Source of the DNA: Fulvimarina manganoxydans
GTDB taxonomy: Bacteria > Pseudomonadota > Alphaproteobacteria > Rhizobiales > Rhizobiaceae
Length of the DNA stretch: 64,000 nt
Assembly (NCBI RefSeq): GCF_900176465.1
Contig: NZ_FWXR01000005.1
Coordinates: 124,001 to 188,000, forward strand
Direction of reading: 5' to 3'
Part shown: in pieces, positions 18,970-28,517 of the stretch
Position numbering within the stretch: the first letter of the stretch is position 1
Layout: every line of letters begins with the position of its first letter
The notes under the pieces: generated by a model
What the model saw: the letters and a program-made list of their open reading frames with translations, nothing else
What the model was told of the DNA's origin: nothing
The model's database searches: none
Made by a program: the position numbers and the translations under genes

Positions 18970-20640
18970 TTAGTTTGAGTCAAGCATCGCCTGCAGCGTC
19001 TCCAGCCGGTCGGCCTCGGCGGCCGGCTTGTCCCAGCGCAATCGGCTGACCCTTGGAAAGCGCATGGCAACGCCCGATTTGTGCCGCGCCGAACGCTGCA
19101 GCCCCTCGAAGGCGACCTCGATGACGAGGCCATGATCGGGCTCGGCCCGCACCGAGCGCACCGGCCCGAAGCGCTCGATCGTGTTGTCGCGGATATATTT
19201 GTCGAGCTGCTTCAGCTCTTCGTCCGTGAAGCCGAAATAGGCCTTGCCGACAGGCACGAGTTCCGGCGCATCCTCAGCGCCCGTCCAGACGCCAAACGTA
19301 TAGTCCGAATAGAAGCTGGACCGTTTGCCATGACCGCGCTGGGCATACATGAGCACGGCGTCCACGAGATACGGATCCTGCTTCCATTTGAACCAGGGTC
19401 CCTTGGGCCGGCCCGGCACATAGGCCGAATCCCAGCGCTTCAGCATGACGCCCTCGATCACCGCATGGGGCGGGTTGGCGCGGGCCTTGGCGAGATCGGC
19501 AATGCTCTCGAATGGCACGAAGGGCGAGACATCGAAGCGCGTCGGCTCCAGATGGTCTGCAAACCGGTCGAGCCGCTTGCGACGCTCGGCGAAGGGCAGC
19601 GTGCGGAGATCCTCCCCGCCTTCGATAAGAAGATCATAGGCTCTCAAGAAGACAGGATATGTCTTGAGCATCGCCGCCGAGACGCTCTTGCGGTTGAGGC
19701 GTTGCTGAAGATCGGAGAAGGTGCCGACGACGATGTCGTCGCCTCGCGCACCTTTATGGGCGTCGACCTTCGGCCGCCCGGATCGCGCCTCCGTAGGCAC
19801 GGCGACGAGAAGCTCTCCGTCGAGCGTTCCTTCGAAGGTCATGAAATCCATGAGATCGGGAAAGGCGCCGGAAATATCGTCACCCGTGCGGGAATAGAGC
19901 CGGGCCACACCACCCTCCGCGCTCGCCTGAACCCGGATGCCGTCCCATTTCCATTCGGCCGCGTAAGTTTGCGGGTCGATCAGCCCATGATCGGGCTCCT
20001 CCAGCGGCTGAGATAGCATAACGGGTCGGAACGGCGCCTTGGCGGCCGAAACCGGCTTATCGGCCCGTCCCTCCAGCCAGGCGAAAAGCTCTTCATAGGG
20101 CGGAGTGAGCCCGTGCCAGAGCTCCTCGATCTCGCTCACATCCTTCTCGCCGAAATCGGCCAGCGCCTGTTTGGCAAGACGCGCCGAAACGCCGATGCGC
20201 ATCGCTCCGGTCACGAGCTTCAAGAGTGCGTAGCGCCCGGAGGCATCCAACCGATCGAGCCAGGCTTCGACGAGCCGCGGCCCCTCCTGCCGGCTCGCCC
20301 CATTCAGCCGCAAGACGACCTCGGACAAGGTTGGCTCCGCCTCCTGCGATCGCGAAGCTTCATCATGAGGCCCCGGCCAGACCAGCGAGATCGTCTCGGC
20401 AAGATCGCCCACATAGTCATAGGAATAGCCGAAGAGCACGGGGTCCATCCGCGCCGTCGCGAGTTCGCGCAGCATGGCGGGCTTCACCGATCGGATATCG
20501 AGATCGCCGGTGATCGCCGCCAAGGCGATGCCCCGCTCAGGGTCCGGCTCGCCGCGAAAATGCTCCACCATCAGCCGCAGCTTGCCATTGCGCGACGGCG
20601 TCAGTGTCAAGGCGTCGATGAGATCGGCAAAGGGTTTCAT
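18970..20640 (-). CDS. ATP-dependent DNA ligase (bacterial, DNA-damage-response type)
   Basis: 556 residues. It joins nicks in duplex DNA using ATP and is additional to the NAD-dependent housekeeping ligase. An N-terminal DNA-binding domain (about 1-205) precedes the adenylation domain with the AMP-accepting lysine in EWKWDGIR (about residue 230), then LYSRTGDDIS (motif Ia), TLDGELLV (motif III), EGVMLKRWDSAYVPGR (motif IV) and WFKWKQ (motif V); an OB-fold closes the protein. The architecture matches the cisplatin-damage-response ligases of proteobacteria. Those are often encoded with a dedicated metallo-exonuclease and helicase, which are absent here; instead a DEDDh exonuclease and a UdgX fusion lie upstream. 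Confidence 0.92.
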   Translation of the reverse strand: MKPFADLIDALTLTPSRNGKLRLMVEHFRGEPDPERGIALAAITGDLDIRSVKPAMLRELATARMDPVLFGYSYDYVGDLAETISLVWPGPHDEASRSQEAEPTLSEVVLRLNGASRQEGPRLVEAWLDRLDASGRYALLKLVTGAMRIGVSARLAKQALADFGEKDVSEIEELWHGLTPPYEELFAWLEGRADKPVSAAKAPFRPVMLSQPLEEPDHGLIDPQTYAAEWKWDGIRVQASAEGGVARLYSRTGDDISGAFPDLMDFMTFEGTLDGELLVAVPTEARSGRPKVDAHKGARGDDIVVGTFSDLQQRLNRKSVSAAMLKTYPVFLRAYDLLIEGGEDLRTLPFAERRKRLDRFADHLEPTRFDVSPFVPFESIADLAKARANPPHAVIEGVMLKRWDSAYVPGRPKGPWFKWKQDPYLVDAVLMYAQRGHGKRSSFYSDYTFGVWTGAEDAPELVPVGKAYFGFTDEELKQLDKYIRDNTIERFGPVRSVRAEPDHGLVIEVAFEGLQRSARHKSGVAMRFPRVSRLRWDKPAAEADRLETLQAMLDSN

Positions 20641-20744
20641 CGCGCCTCACGGCCCAGAATGCGAGTTGGCAAGTTCATGAGCGCAAACTTAGAGCGACGC
20701 CGGCCGCCTTGCAGACCAGACCATCTGACGCGCAGGAGGAGGCC

Positions 20745-21713
20745 TCACGCCGTCGGCAGCTTCCGCGCTCCGCGAATGCCGCGCGAGGCAAGGTGATGGC
20801 GCGCGGTGAAGACGGCGTCGGCATTCATACCGGGCTCGGCCAAAAGCCATTCGAGATAATCGCTCGGCACCTCGGCGAGGGGCACGCCCTTGTGCCGGCC
20901 GAAACGCAGCTTGGCGAGAAGCGCCGGCTCGGCCGAGACCTTTTCCGCCCGCTCCAGAAAATCCTCGATGTCTTGGCATCGCGGCATCAAGGCCTCGGTG
21001 ATCGCCTTGAGGAGAACGGCCGTGCAGAGCGCATCGTAAAGCGCGCGGTGCGCATGAAGCCCGGCGAGATGCGGCTCGACCTCGGACAGGTTCAGCGGCA
21101 GATATTTGACGAGGCTCTGCAACCCATGCGCCCGCACTTTCGGAAAGGCGCGCAAGGCAAGCTTGTGCGTACAGAGCCAGCGACCCGTCAACCTCAAGCG
21201 CGAGCGGTCGAACTCGGCGCGCTGGGCCGCATAGATGGGGGCGTGGAAAGGCGCGACGGCTTCGGCGAAGGGCGGAGCGCCGGCCAACATCTCGTCGCTG
21301 ATCTGGTGGATACGCCGCGCCTTCGGATTGATGGCGACACCACCCGGATCGCAGAAGGTCTGCATGGGATTGAAGATGCGCCCCGTCGCAAGATCGAGAT
21401 CGACTGACCCGATCTCGAGGACGGCATCGTCTTCCAGGCGCTGGCCGGCGGTTTCCGTATCGATAACGCGCACGACGGCCGGTCCCGCCTCGGCAAAAAG
21501 CGACGGCGTCTTTTGAGCAGGCGGAAACAAGCCGTCGGACATTCGCGAAGGACCGCGCAGGTCGGCCGGTGGCGGGGCCACCGACGCAACGTCGATCATA
21601 TGGGACGAACCGGGCACCCGGTCTTCGGCATCTGTCATCGTTTCATAGTTCGGCTCTCCGATCGCATCTGACAAGCTCTGAGAGCGCTTATCACCTGAGA
21701 CAGACCGGCGCAT
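20745..21713 (-). CDS. DEDDh 3'-5' exonuclease with C-terminal DUF3820-like domain
   Basis: 322 residues. An Exo I motif VIDTETAG (about 83-90) with Asp-Glu, IHQISDEML (Exo II region) and LHAHRALYDALCT (Exo III, H...D) mark a DnaQ/ExoX-type exonuclease that removes nucleotides from 3' ends. The C-terminal FGRHKGVPLAEVPSDYLEWLL is typical of a small domain (DUF3820) found behind such nucleases. The first 70 residues look unstructured; ATG 21713 has GGAG seven bases upstream, while ATGs at 21638 and 21542 would give shorter proteins. It lies 104 bases before the ligase on the same strand, suggesting a repair operon. Confidence 0.85.
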   Translation of the reverse strand: MRRSVSGDKRSQSLSDAIGEPNYETMTDAEDRVPGSSHMIDVASVAPPPADLRGPSRMSDGLFPPAQKTPSLFAEAGPAVVRVIDTETAGQRLEDDAVLEIGSVDLDLATGRIFNPMQTFCDPGGVAINPKARRIHQISDEMLAGAPPFAEAVAPFHAPIYAAQRAEFDRSRLRLTGRWLCTHKLALRAFPKVRAHGLQSLVKYLPLNLSEVEPHLAGLHAHRALYDALCTAVLLKAITEALMPRCQDIEDFLERAEKVSAEPALLAKLRFGRHKGVPLAEVPSDYLEWLLAEPGMNADAVFTARHHLASRGIRGARKLPTA

Positions 21714-21809
21714 GATGGAGCTCCGCGCCGATCATTGCAGCGTGAAGCTGTCAGACCGACAGCTCGGCCTCTACATCAACTGAACAAGGCAAACGAATGG
21801 AGGACGGCC

Positions 21810-22016
21810 ATGCAAGGTGATGAAAGCAAAAAGGACGACGGTTTCGACAATGCGATCGAGCGTACTGACAAGCGCTATCACGGCGAGAGGCTGGGCGAGG
21901 ATCTGATCGGCAAGGACATTCCGAAAGAGGTGCAGGATTGGGAGGCGATGAGCGAGGACGAGCGTGAGGACGCGATCAAGGCCGGCAAGACGCCGCCCGC
22001 CGGCGCGCGCGTCTAA
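21810..22016 (+). CDS. Small acidic hydrophilic protein of unknown function
   Basis: 68 residues from ATG 21810, which has GGAGG six bases upstream. The sequence is charged with no hydrophobic segment (MQGDESKKDDGFDNAIERTD at the start, then KDIPKEVQDWEAMSEDERED). It is divergent from the exonuclease and convergent with the UdgX gene, 14 bases from the latter's stop. Family unknown; it could be a small stress protein. Confidence 0.65.
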   Translation: MQGDESKKDDGFDNAIERTDKRYHGERLGEDLIGKDIPKEVQDWEAMSEDEREDAIKAGKTPPAGARV

Positions 22017-22030
22017 ACCGCCTCCTGCAA

Positions 22031-23509
22031 TCAGGCCGCGAGCGCAAGTTCGGGGATCGTCTGCAAGACAAGCCCCATATCGGCTTCGAACGCGGCCTGC
22101 TCGCGCACCCTCGCCGCCTCGTCCGGCAGGCGCAGGATATAGGATGGATGGACGGTGACGAGGAGCTTCGTCGCCCCGTCGAGATCGATCAACTTCGAGC
22201 GCGTGTCGCGGATCGTCACCGACTTGCCGAGAACGCCCTGGGCCGCGGTCGCGCCGAGGGCGACGATCAGTTTCGGCTTGACCAGCTCGCGCTCCAGATC
22301 GAGCCACCAGCGGCAGGCCCGGATTTCCCCGACATTCGGCTTGGCATGAATGCGCCGCTTGCCGCGCGGGGTGAATTTGAAATGTTTGACCGCATTGGTG
22401 ACATAGGCCTGTGACCGGTCGATGCCGGCGGCGAGCAACGCCTTGTCGAAAACCTGTCCTGCGGGCCCAACAAAGGGCTCGCCGGCAATATCCTCCTGAT
22501 CGCCCGGCTGCTCCCCGACGAAAATGACCGGCGCATCGCTCGGCCCCTTGCCGAACACGGTCTGTGTCGCCGGCTCCCAAAGCGGGCAGGCCTGGCAGCG
22601 GCTCGCCTGATCCCGCGCTTCGGCAAGATCGTCCGGCACCTTGTTGAAGCCGGGCGCCGGGGTCTTCTCCATTTGGGGTAGTGTCATCGCCTGCCGCTCC
22701 TGCAATCTCTCGTGACGCAAACTCGGCAGGGTCGGGAGGGTTTCGATCATGCGGCGCTGCGCCGCCTCCGCGCCGGCGACAAGCGGTTTGACGAGGGCGG
22801 TCTCCGGCATGTTCGCCCAATATTTCTTGGGCATCTCCGCCGTCATCGCCTTTACCTTGAGGCGGGCCGGGTTGAAGATCGAAGCGTAATAGGTCAGCCA
22901 GAGCGCCTCCATGTCGTCGCCATCCGGGCGCATTTCTTTCGACGCGCCGGGCAGGAATGTGAGGTCCGCCCCGTCCCAATGGGCCGTCCTCTCCGGCGTC
23001 AAAATCGTCCAGACCATGCCGGCGAAGCGCCGCGCGAAGAAGGGTGCGGTCGCCTCCACGATATGGTGGAAAGGCTCGAACCAGGCCACGTAATGTCGGG
23101 CGCCATCCTCGGCCTCGATCTCTCGAAAGCGGACGAAGGCTTTCATCTTGTGCGCGTCGCGCCGCACCGCCTTTTCCATTTCGGTGGCTCTGAGAACATC
23201 GGGATCCGACGCAATGTCGAGGAGGCGCTTTTCGCTCTGCAGGCGCCACAACAGGCGATAGGCGAAGACCAAACGGTCCTGATCGGCATGGCAGACGAGC
23301 TTTCGCGCCAGATCGATGAAAGCCTTGGGCACACTTGGCTGCGGCCCATCGGGATCGTGAGGGCCGAGCGGTTCGGCAAAGAGCGTCTCACCGGCCCCGG
23401 CGATGGTGAAAGCGAGATCCTCGGGTCTCACGCTCCGCGAATAGGCGGCGCGAGCAGCCTGCCGCCAACCATCGAAATCGGCTTCGAAAGCGAGGTCGGC
23501 GGTGAACAT
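22031..23509 (-). CDS. Fusion of DUF4130 domain and UdgX-type uracil-DNA glycosylase
   Basis: 492 residues. The N-terminal half (about 1-250) matches the DUF4130 putative DNA-metabolism domain (FVRFREIEAEDGARHYVAWF, WDGADLTFLPGA). The C-terminal half is a family 4-like uracil-DNA glycosylase: GEQPGDQEDIAGEPFVGPAG (motif 1), VTNAVKHFKF, Cys residues CQACPLW for an iron-sulfur cluster, and HPSYILR. The loop GKRRIHAKP (about 380-388) is the signature of UdgX, whose His attacks the sugar after base removal and leaves the protein covalently bound to DNA. ATG 23509 follows GAGG by eight bases. The neighbouring ligase and exonuclease support a role in DNA repair. Confidence 0.88.
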   Translation of the reverse strand: MFTADLAFEADFDGWRQAARAAYSRSVRPEDLAFTIAGAGETLFAEPLGPHDPDGPQPSVPKAFIDLARKLVCHADQDRLVFAYRLLWRLQSEKRLLDIASDPDVLRATEMEKAVRRDAHKMKAFVRFREIEAEDGARHYVAWFEPFHHIVEATAPFFARRFAGMVWTILTPERTAHWDGADLTFLPGASKEMRPDGDDMEALWLTYYASIFNPARLKVKAMTAEMPKKYWANMPETALVKPLVAGAEAAQRRMIETLPTLPSLRHERLQERQAMTLPQMEKTPAPGFNKVPDDLAEARDQASRCQACPLWEPATQTVFGKGPSDAPVIFVGEQPGDQEDIAGEPFVGPAGQVFDKALLAAGIDRSQAYVTNAVKHFKFTPRGKRRIHAKPNVGEIRACRWWLDLERELVKPKLIVALGATAAQGVLGKSVTIRDTRSKLIDLDGATKLLVTVHPSYILRLPDEAARVREQAAFEADMGLVLQTIPELALAA

Positions 23510-23707
23510 GGTTGGTGCCTCTGGATATTGGGCGGTTTGACCCTCGATCTCATTCAGAAGCCCTTCCGGAGAGCACGGCGATGGGCTTTAGACTCGGAAA
23601 ATGGAGCACCTCGCGCCATGGCAATGCTAACGACGCGCGGCAAATTGGTTCATGGTTATTGTCGCGGGCCAAGGGATGAAAGGTTTTCTAGGCTCAGGAC
23701 TCATTGA

Positions 23708-24040
23708 TCAAAGCCAGAAGATGACGGCGGCAGCGATGCAGATGGCCGAGAAGAAGGTGTGAGCGCACCGGTCCTAGCGTGTGGCGATGCGCCGCCAGTC
23801 CTTGAGCTTGGCGAACAGGTTCTCGGCCTTGTGGCCTTGGCGGTAGAGCGTCGTGTCGTATGCGTAGGGGGTTTTACGGCTTCGGCTCGATGGGATGCAC
23901 GGCTCGATGCCGCTGGATTCCAGTTCCGCATGGAACCATGCGCTGTCATAGCCGCGATCCGCAATGGGCCTTCAGATGGGTGGTGTCGATCATGATGCGC
24001 TCGGGTTCCGGCCCTTCACCGGCAAGCCGGGCGAAGATGC
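23708..24040 (-). pseudogene. IS5-family transposase remnant, internal deletion and nonsense codon
   Basis: Two pieces of one transposase are visible in different frames. FARLAGEGPEPERIMIDTTH (about 24036-23977) is the DDE-domain beginning; YDSAWFHAELESSGIEPCIP to AAAVIFWL (down to 23708) is the C-terminus. About 60-70 residues between them are missing, with a frame change. A TAG at 23776-23774 interrupts the second piece, where the family normally reads RYDRCAHTFF. Clearly inactive. Confidence 0.8.
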
Positions 24041-24324
24041 GGGATTGTCGGCTGGAGGGCATAGAGACAGTCATCGAGCGGCAATAACGTATGGCGGCGG
24101 AAGGCGACGACGACGGCCTCGTCCCCGACGGACAGAATTGTGGCATGAGGCTTCTTCGGCCCGGTTCGGCGATCGCCTGTGGAGGTCCGCTTCACTATTT
24201 TGGCGACGGTCTTCGGGTTGAACCCGTAGCGTATGGAAAGCGTCCTCAGGCTCGCTTGACCATGCTGTATCGCTCGACGGACTGCCGCAGTCGTCGTGGC
24301 GCTCCCATGCTGAACCTGGCCCAT
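24040..24324 (-). pseudogene. IS481-family transposase, N-terminal fragment
   Basis: The first about 95 residues are recognisable: MGQVQHGSATTTAAVRRAIQ, then the helix-turn-helix region TLSIRYGFNPKTVAKIVKRT and FRRHTLLPLDDCLYALQPTI. Intact proteins of this family have about 310 residues with a DDE catalytic core; everything after PTIPHL is gone, replaced by IS5-family sequence. It cannot encode an active enzyme. Confidence 0.8.
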
Positions 24325-24562
24325 AGTGCTTCCTTCCATTCGTGTGAATAGATTGCACCATCAAAGCCTGGGATCAAACATCTAATCAGTCGAAAGCCGT
24401 TTGAGACGAACGGGCTGCGTCACGCTCACCTGCCAAGGAAACGGCTTGCGAAAGCGTTTTTCGCGCATCACCTTCAATAGCCGACGCTCTTTCGTAATTT
24501 AGTAACCTTATTCAACAAATTATTTCAACTTAACGATTTAATCTATTCTTAGGAGACGAGCC

Positions 24563-26392
24563 ATGCCTCGGGCCACCATGTCGCTTTCGTCCAAAGTTGC
24601 CGCAATAGTCGTCGTCAGCCTTCTCACGCTTACGGTCGCCTTGATGGCGGTGACCGCCTTCTCTTTGGAGAACAGCGCGGAGCAACAAGCCACGGAGCGT
24701 CAGGAAGCCAATATGCGCGTCGCCTGGGACGTGTTGCGCCAATATGGGTCCGACTTCTCGGTGACGGATGGCCGATTCCTCGCCGATGGTCAGACGCTCA
24801 ATGATTTCTACGAGGCAGTGGATCGAGTGAAGGATCTCGTGGGCGGCACCGCGACCATCTTCATGGGCGACACGCGCGTGACAACCAATGTCATGAAGCC
24901 GGACGGCAGCCGGGCGGTTGGAACGAAGCTCGCCAAGGGGCCCGTCTATGACGCGGTTCTCGGTCGCGGCGAGCCGTTCCGCGGCGAGGCCGATATTCTG
25001 GGTACGGCCTATTACACCGCCTATGACCCGATCAAAAACGCGGCGGGTGAGACGGTCGGCATCCTCTATGTGGGCGTCAAGAAGAGCGAGTTCTTCGCTC
25101 ACGTCAACGCGCTCGAATGGAAGATCTTCCTGGTCTCGGTCGTTCTTCTCACACTCATCGTCCTGACTTCGCTCTTCGTCTCACGCCGCATGTTCGCCTC
25201 GCTCAAAGGACTTGCCGGCGCGATGGACCGGCTCGGCGAGGGCGACACCTCGGTCGATGTCCCCGGCACGCGGCGCGGGGACGACATCGGCGCAATGGCC
25301 CGCTCGGTCGAAGCTCTGCGCCAGGCAGCCCTGCGCAAGGAGCAGGCCGAGGCGGAAGCCCGCACCGCTCAAGGGGCCGTCGACGCCGAACGCACAACGG
25401 CAAGCGAGCGGCAATCCCAGGCGATGGCGGCTCAAGACCTGGTGGTCGGCGAAATCGGACGCGGGCTCACACGTCTTGCCAATGGCGATCTCACCACCTC
25501 GATCGAGACGACGTTCCCGGGCGCCTATGAAAGCCTGAGACTGGACTTCAACCGGGCCGTCACCTCCCTGAACCAAGCCATGAGCGCCATTTCGTCGGTC
25601 ACCGGATCGATCCAGACCGGCACGCTCGAAATCCGCGCCTCTTCAGATGATCTCGCGCGGCGCACGGAGCAGCAAGCGGCGAGCTTGGAGGAAACGGCCG
25701 CCGCGCTCAGCGAAATCAACGAGGCCGTGACGCGCTCGTCGGGCGGGGCGGAGCACGCCCGCAATCTTGCCGGCAATGCCAAGAGCCGTGCCGAGAAGTC
25801 GTCCGAAGTGGTCGCCGAAGCGGTGGCCGCGATGGGCGAGATCGAAAACTCCTCCGGCCAGATCTCGCAGATCATCACGGTGATCGACGAGATCGCCTTC
25901 CAGACCAATCTTCTCGCACTCAATGCCGGCGTCGAGGCCGCGCGGGCGGGCGAGTCCGGTCGAGGTTTTGCCGTGGTCGCCCAGGAAGTGCGGGCGCTCG
26001 CGCAACGCTCGGCGGAAGCGGCCAAGGAGATCAAGGACCTCATCAACACCTCCACCGAGCAGGTCGACAGGGGCGTCGAACTCGTTGGTCGCACCGGCTC
26101 GGCCCTTGACGAGATCATGCGGGAAGTCGTCGCCATCAACGACGCGATCCAGACGATTTCGGCATCGGCCGCCGAACAAGCGACAAGCATCGGTGAGGTG
26201 AATGTGGCGGTCTCCAGCATGGATCAGGTCACCCAGCAGAATGCCGCGATGGTCGAGCAGGCGACGGCCGCGTCTCACCGGCTCGGCGACGAAGCCAACC
26301 GGCTGTCGGACTTGGTCTCGACCTTCGAGATGGGCGCGGCAGGAAGCGGAGCGAAAAAGGATGCCGCACGCAAAGCGGCCATGGCGGCCTGA
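24563..26392 (+). CDS. Methyl-accepting chemotaxis protein with periplasmic Cache domain
   Basis: 609 residues. Two membrane helices (about 12-32 and 188-210) frame a periplasmic single-Cache sensor ([37 protein letters not shown]). HAMP segments follow (about 211-265 and 300-350), then the signalling domain whose tip is [20 protein letters not shown] and [20 protein letters not shown]. It would relay ligand binding to CheA/CheW at the pole; no che genes are present here and no C-terminal receptor-methylase pentapeptide is seen. ATG 24563 is preceded by AGGAG at eight bases. An AT-rich stretch at 24490-24548 probably holds the promoter. Confidence 0.93.
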   Translation: MPRATMSLSSKVAAIVVVSLLTLTVALMAVTAFSLENSAEQQATERQEANMRVAWDVLRQYGSDFSVTDGRFLADGQTLNDFYEAVDRVKDLVGGTATIFMGDTRVTTNVMKPDGSRAVGTKLAKGPVYDAVLGRGEPFRGEADILGTAYYTAYDPIKNAAGETVGILYVGVKKSEFFAHVNALEWKIFLVSVVLLTLIVLTSLFVSRRMFASLKGLAGAMDRLGEGDTSVDVPGTRRGDDIGAMARSVEALRQAALRKEQAEAEARTAQGAVDAERTTASERQSQAMAAQDLVVGEIGRGLTRLANGDLTTSIETTFPGAYESLRLDFNRAVTSLNQAMSAISSVTGSIQTGTLEIRASSDDLARRTEQQAASLEETAAALSEINEAVTRSSGGAEHARNLAGNAKSRAEKSSEVVAEAVAAMGEIENSSGQISQIITVIDEIAFQTNLLALNAGVEAARAGESGRGFAVVAQEVRALAQRSAEAAKEIKDLINTSTEQVDRGVELVGRTGSALDEIMREVVAINDAIQTISASAAEQATSIGEVNVAVSSMDQVTQQNAAMVEQATAASHRLGDEANRLSDLVSTFEMGAAGSGAKKDAARKAAMAA

Positions 26393-26552
26393 CCGAGCGC
26401 CAAACACCGCATGAAGACAGGAAAGGCTGCCGTGGGAAGCATGCTCCCGGCGGCGTTTCGTCAGGGCGCGGCGGCTTTCGCCTGCAAATGCGAAGATGCG
26501 CGCATTGGGCGAACGATACGAAACCCGACTGGGTCAGGCGGATACCGTATTA

Positions 26553-26876
26553 TCAGTTCACACGGCCAGCCCGGCAGCGCTGATAGGCGCGGGCGCCGTC
26601 CCGCCGGGCAAACTCCTCGGTGATCTGGCGAACGCCGAAGCCATCCTCGGATCGGTCGATCCGGCCTTCATAGGCGTTGGCCGCCGTCTGGCGCGCATAG
26701 GTCCGGCAATAGGCATCGGATCCAGGGGGATAGGGATTGGCCGACACCCGCGCGCCTCGGATCGGATTGTCCGGGTTGGGAAAGGGCGTTGCCGCATTGC
26801 AGCCGGCGAGGAGAGCGACAAGAAGCGGGGCGGCCAGAACGCCGGGCATCCGGCGTCCGTCGGGGAAGAGAATCAT
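26553..26876 (-). CDS. Small putative lipoprotein
   Basis: 107 residues from ATG 26876. A lipoprotein signal peptide ends in lipobox LLAGC with Cys26. The mature part is Pro/Asn-rich at first (NPDNPIRGARVSANPYPPGS), then contains DAYCRTYARQTAANAYEGR and YQRCRAG, with two Cys that may pair. The frame extends to 26960 but the extra residues would bury the signal. Probably anchored at the periplasmic face or the outer membrane. Function unknown. Confidence 0.7.
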   Translation of the reverse strand: MILFPDGRRMPGVLAAPLLVALLAGCNAATPFPNPDNPIRGARVSANPYPPGSDAYCRTYARQTAANAYEGRIDRSEDGFGVRQITEEFARRDGARAYQRCRAGRVN

Positions 26877-27137
26877 CGGCGCGTCTTTCCAATGGCTCGG
26901 CCGCGATGCGCGGCTGATCGACGAACAATCGTCGCATCGAAAGCCGGTTCCACGCGCCACACTTGGACACGCGGCCGAAAGCGCCTATCACTGGGCGCAC
27001 AAGGCTCTTGCACAGCCTGAACCGGCTCGCCGCGGCGTCTTCATTGGGCTTGGCGCTTGCGCCCGGCAAAGCGGTCCGAGGAGATCCACAGGACGAGCCG
27101 AATTGACGAAATCGCGCGCTCCGTTCATTGCCGAACC

Positions 27138-28517
27138 ATGATCACGACCGAGATCGACTGGCTGGATCCCTTCGAGGCTGCGAGGCGCCTCAAACCTCTT
27201 GGCCGTCTCGCCTTTCTTGACAGCGCCATGGCCCATGCCGAACTCGGGCGCTATTCCTTTCTGGCGGTCGATCCCTTCGCGACCTTTTGCGTCGATGCTA
27301 AGGGCGCACAGCTTTCCGGGGAAAGGCTCGCCGGCCATCCGATCGAAGCGCTGCGCGACGTGCTCGCCCGCTTTCGGATCGAGGCGATCGAGGGCCTGCC
27401 ACCCTTTCAAGGCGGTGCGATCGGCTATATCGCCTATGAATTCGCCCATCATCTGGAGGCGCTCGCAGCGCCCCCCGATCTCGATCCGGCGCGGCCGAGC
27501 CTCGTCTTCGACCTCCATGACGTCGTCGTCGCTTTCGACCACCAGACGAAAACCGCAAGGTTGATCTCGAGCGGCCTGCCCGAGCGCAATGCGCCCGCGA
27601 AGGACCGTGCGCGTGACCGGGCCGACCGGGTTCTCGAAGCCCTGAAGGCGCAAGCCCCGGCCGTCGCCCCGCTTACCGGGGGCCTCGACTGGCGCTCCAA
27701 CTTCTTTGCGAAGGATTACGAGGCGGCGATCGAGAAGACCCGCGATTACATCCTCGCCGGCGACATCTTCCAGGCCAATATCGCTCAGACCTTCACCAGC
27801 ACGCTACCGATCGGCTTCGACCCGTTCTCGCTTTATGGACAGCTACGGCGGACCAATGCCGCGCCCTTTGCCGCATTTCTCGATTTCGGCGACACGGTCG
27901 TTGCATCCTCTTCGCCCGAGCGCTTTTTGAAGCTTTCTGCCGACGGGGCCGTGGAGACACGCCCCATCAAGGGCACGATCCGCCGTTCTGGCGAGGCGGA
28001 AGAGGACGCACAGCTCGCCGCCGAGCTCCTCGCCTCGGATAAGGATCGGGCCGAGAATGTCATGATCGTCGATCTGATGCGCAACGATCTCGCCCGCGTC
28101 TGCGACCCGCATTCCGTCGACGTGCCGGTGCTGTGCGGCCTCGAGACCTATGCGGCGGTCCATCATCTCGTCTCGGTGGTGACCGGCCAGTTGCGGCCGG
28201 GCCTTGGCATTGCAGATCTTCTGGCCGCGACCTTTCCGGGCGGCTCGATCACGGGAGCGCCGAAGATCCGGGCGATGGACATCATCACCGAGATCGAGAA
28301 GACGCGGCGCGGCCCTTATTGCGGTGCGATCGGCTATATCGGCTTCGATGGCGCGGCCGACCTCAATATCGCGATCCGCACCGTCACCTTCGAGGATGGG
28401 CGGGCGCGGCTTGCGGCCGGCGGCGGCATCACGGTCCTCTCCGACCCCAAAGCCGAATATGAAGAGACCTTCACCAAGGCCGAACGCGTCTTCAAGGCTT
28501 TCGAGGCGGAGAGATGA
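27138..28517 (+). CDS. pabB: Aminodeoxychorismate synthase component I
   Basis: 459 residues. With PabA it converts chorismate and glutamine to 4-amino-4-deoxychorismate on the way to folate. The chorismate-binding domain shows PIKGTIRRSG, whose Lys distinguishes PabB from the TrpE motif PIAGT, then SDKDRAENVMIVDLMRNDLA, GLETYAAVHHLVS, PGGSITGAPKIRAM and AGGGITVLSDPKAEYEET. The start is the ATG of MITTEIDWLDPFEAARRL; a GTG/ATG at 27057 upstream is less likely. The stop overlaps pabA as ATGA, and pabA overlaps pabC. Confidence 0.92.
   Translation: MITTEIDWLDPFEAARRLKPLGRLAFLDSAMAHAELGRYSFLAVDPFATFCVDAKGAQLSGERLAGHPIEALRDVLARFRIEAIEGLPPFQGGAIGYIAYEFAHHLEALAAPPDLDPARPSLVFDLHDVVVAFDHQTKTARLISSGLPERNAPAKDRARDRADRVLEALKAQAPAVAPLTGGLDWRSNFFAKDYEAAIEKTRDYILAGDIFQANIAQTFTSTLPIGFDPFSLYGQLRRTNAAPFAAFLDFGDTVVASSSPERFLKLSADGAVETRPIKGTIRRSGEAEEDAQLAAELLASDKDRAENVMIVDLMRNDLARVCDPHSVDVPVLCGLETYAAVHHLVSVVTGQLRPGLGIADLLAATFPGGSITGAPKIRAMDIITEIEKTRRGPYCGAIGYIGFDGAADLNIAIRTVTFEDGRARLAAGGGITVLSDPKAEYEETFTKAERVFKAFEAER

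Larger units (their letters stand above)
23690..24380 (-). mobile_element. Degenerate hybrid of IS481-family and IS5-family elements
   Basis: About 690 bases of dead transposon between udgX and a chemoreceptor. The outer end near 24380 reads on the minus strand TGTTTGATCCCAGGCTTTG, a TG-starting end expected for IS481. The IS481 transposase start runs to about 24040, where it switches abruptly to the middle of an IS5-family transposase that continues to 23708. Neither gene is complete. The right end near 23690 is approximate. No target duplication could be identified. Confidence 0.75.

Noticed and set aside
20641-20744. SOS box before the DNA ligase
   Set aside because: GTTG-n4-GTTC is seen, but the alphaproteobacterial LexA site needs GTTC-n7-GTTC; spacing and bases do not fit.
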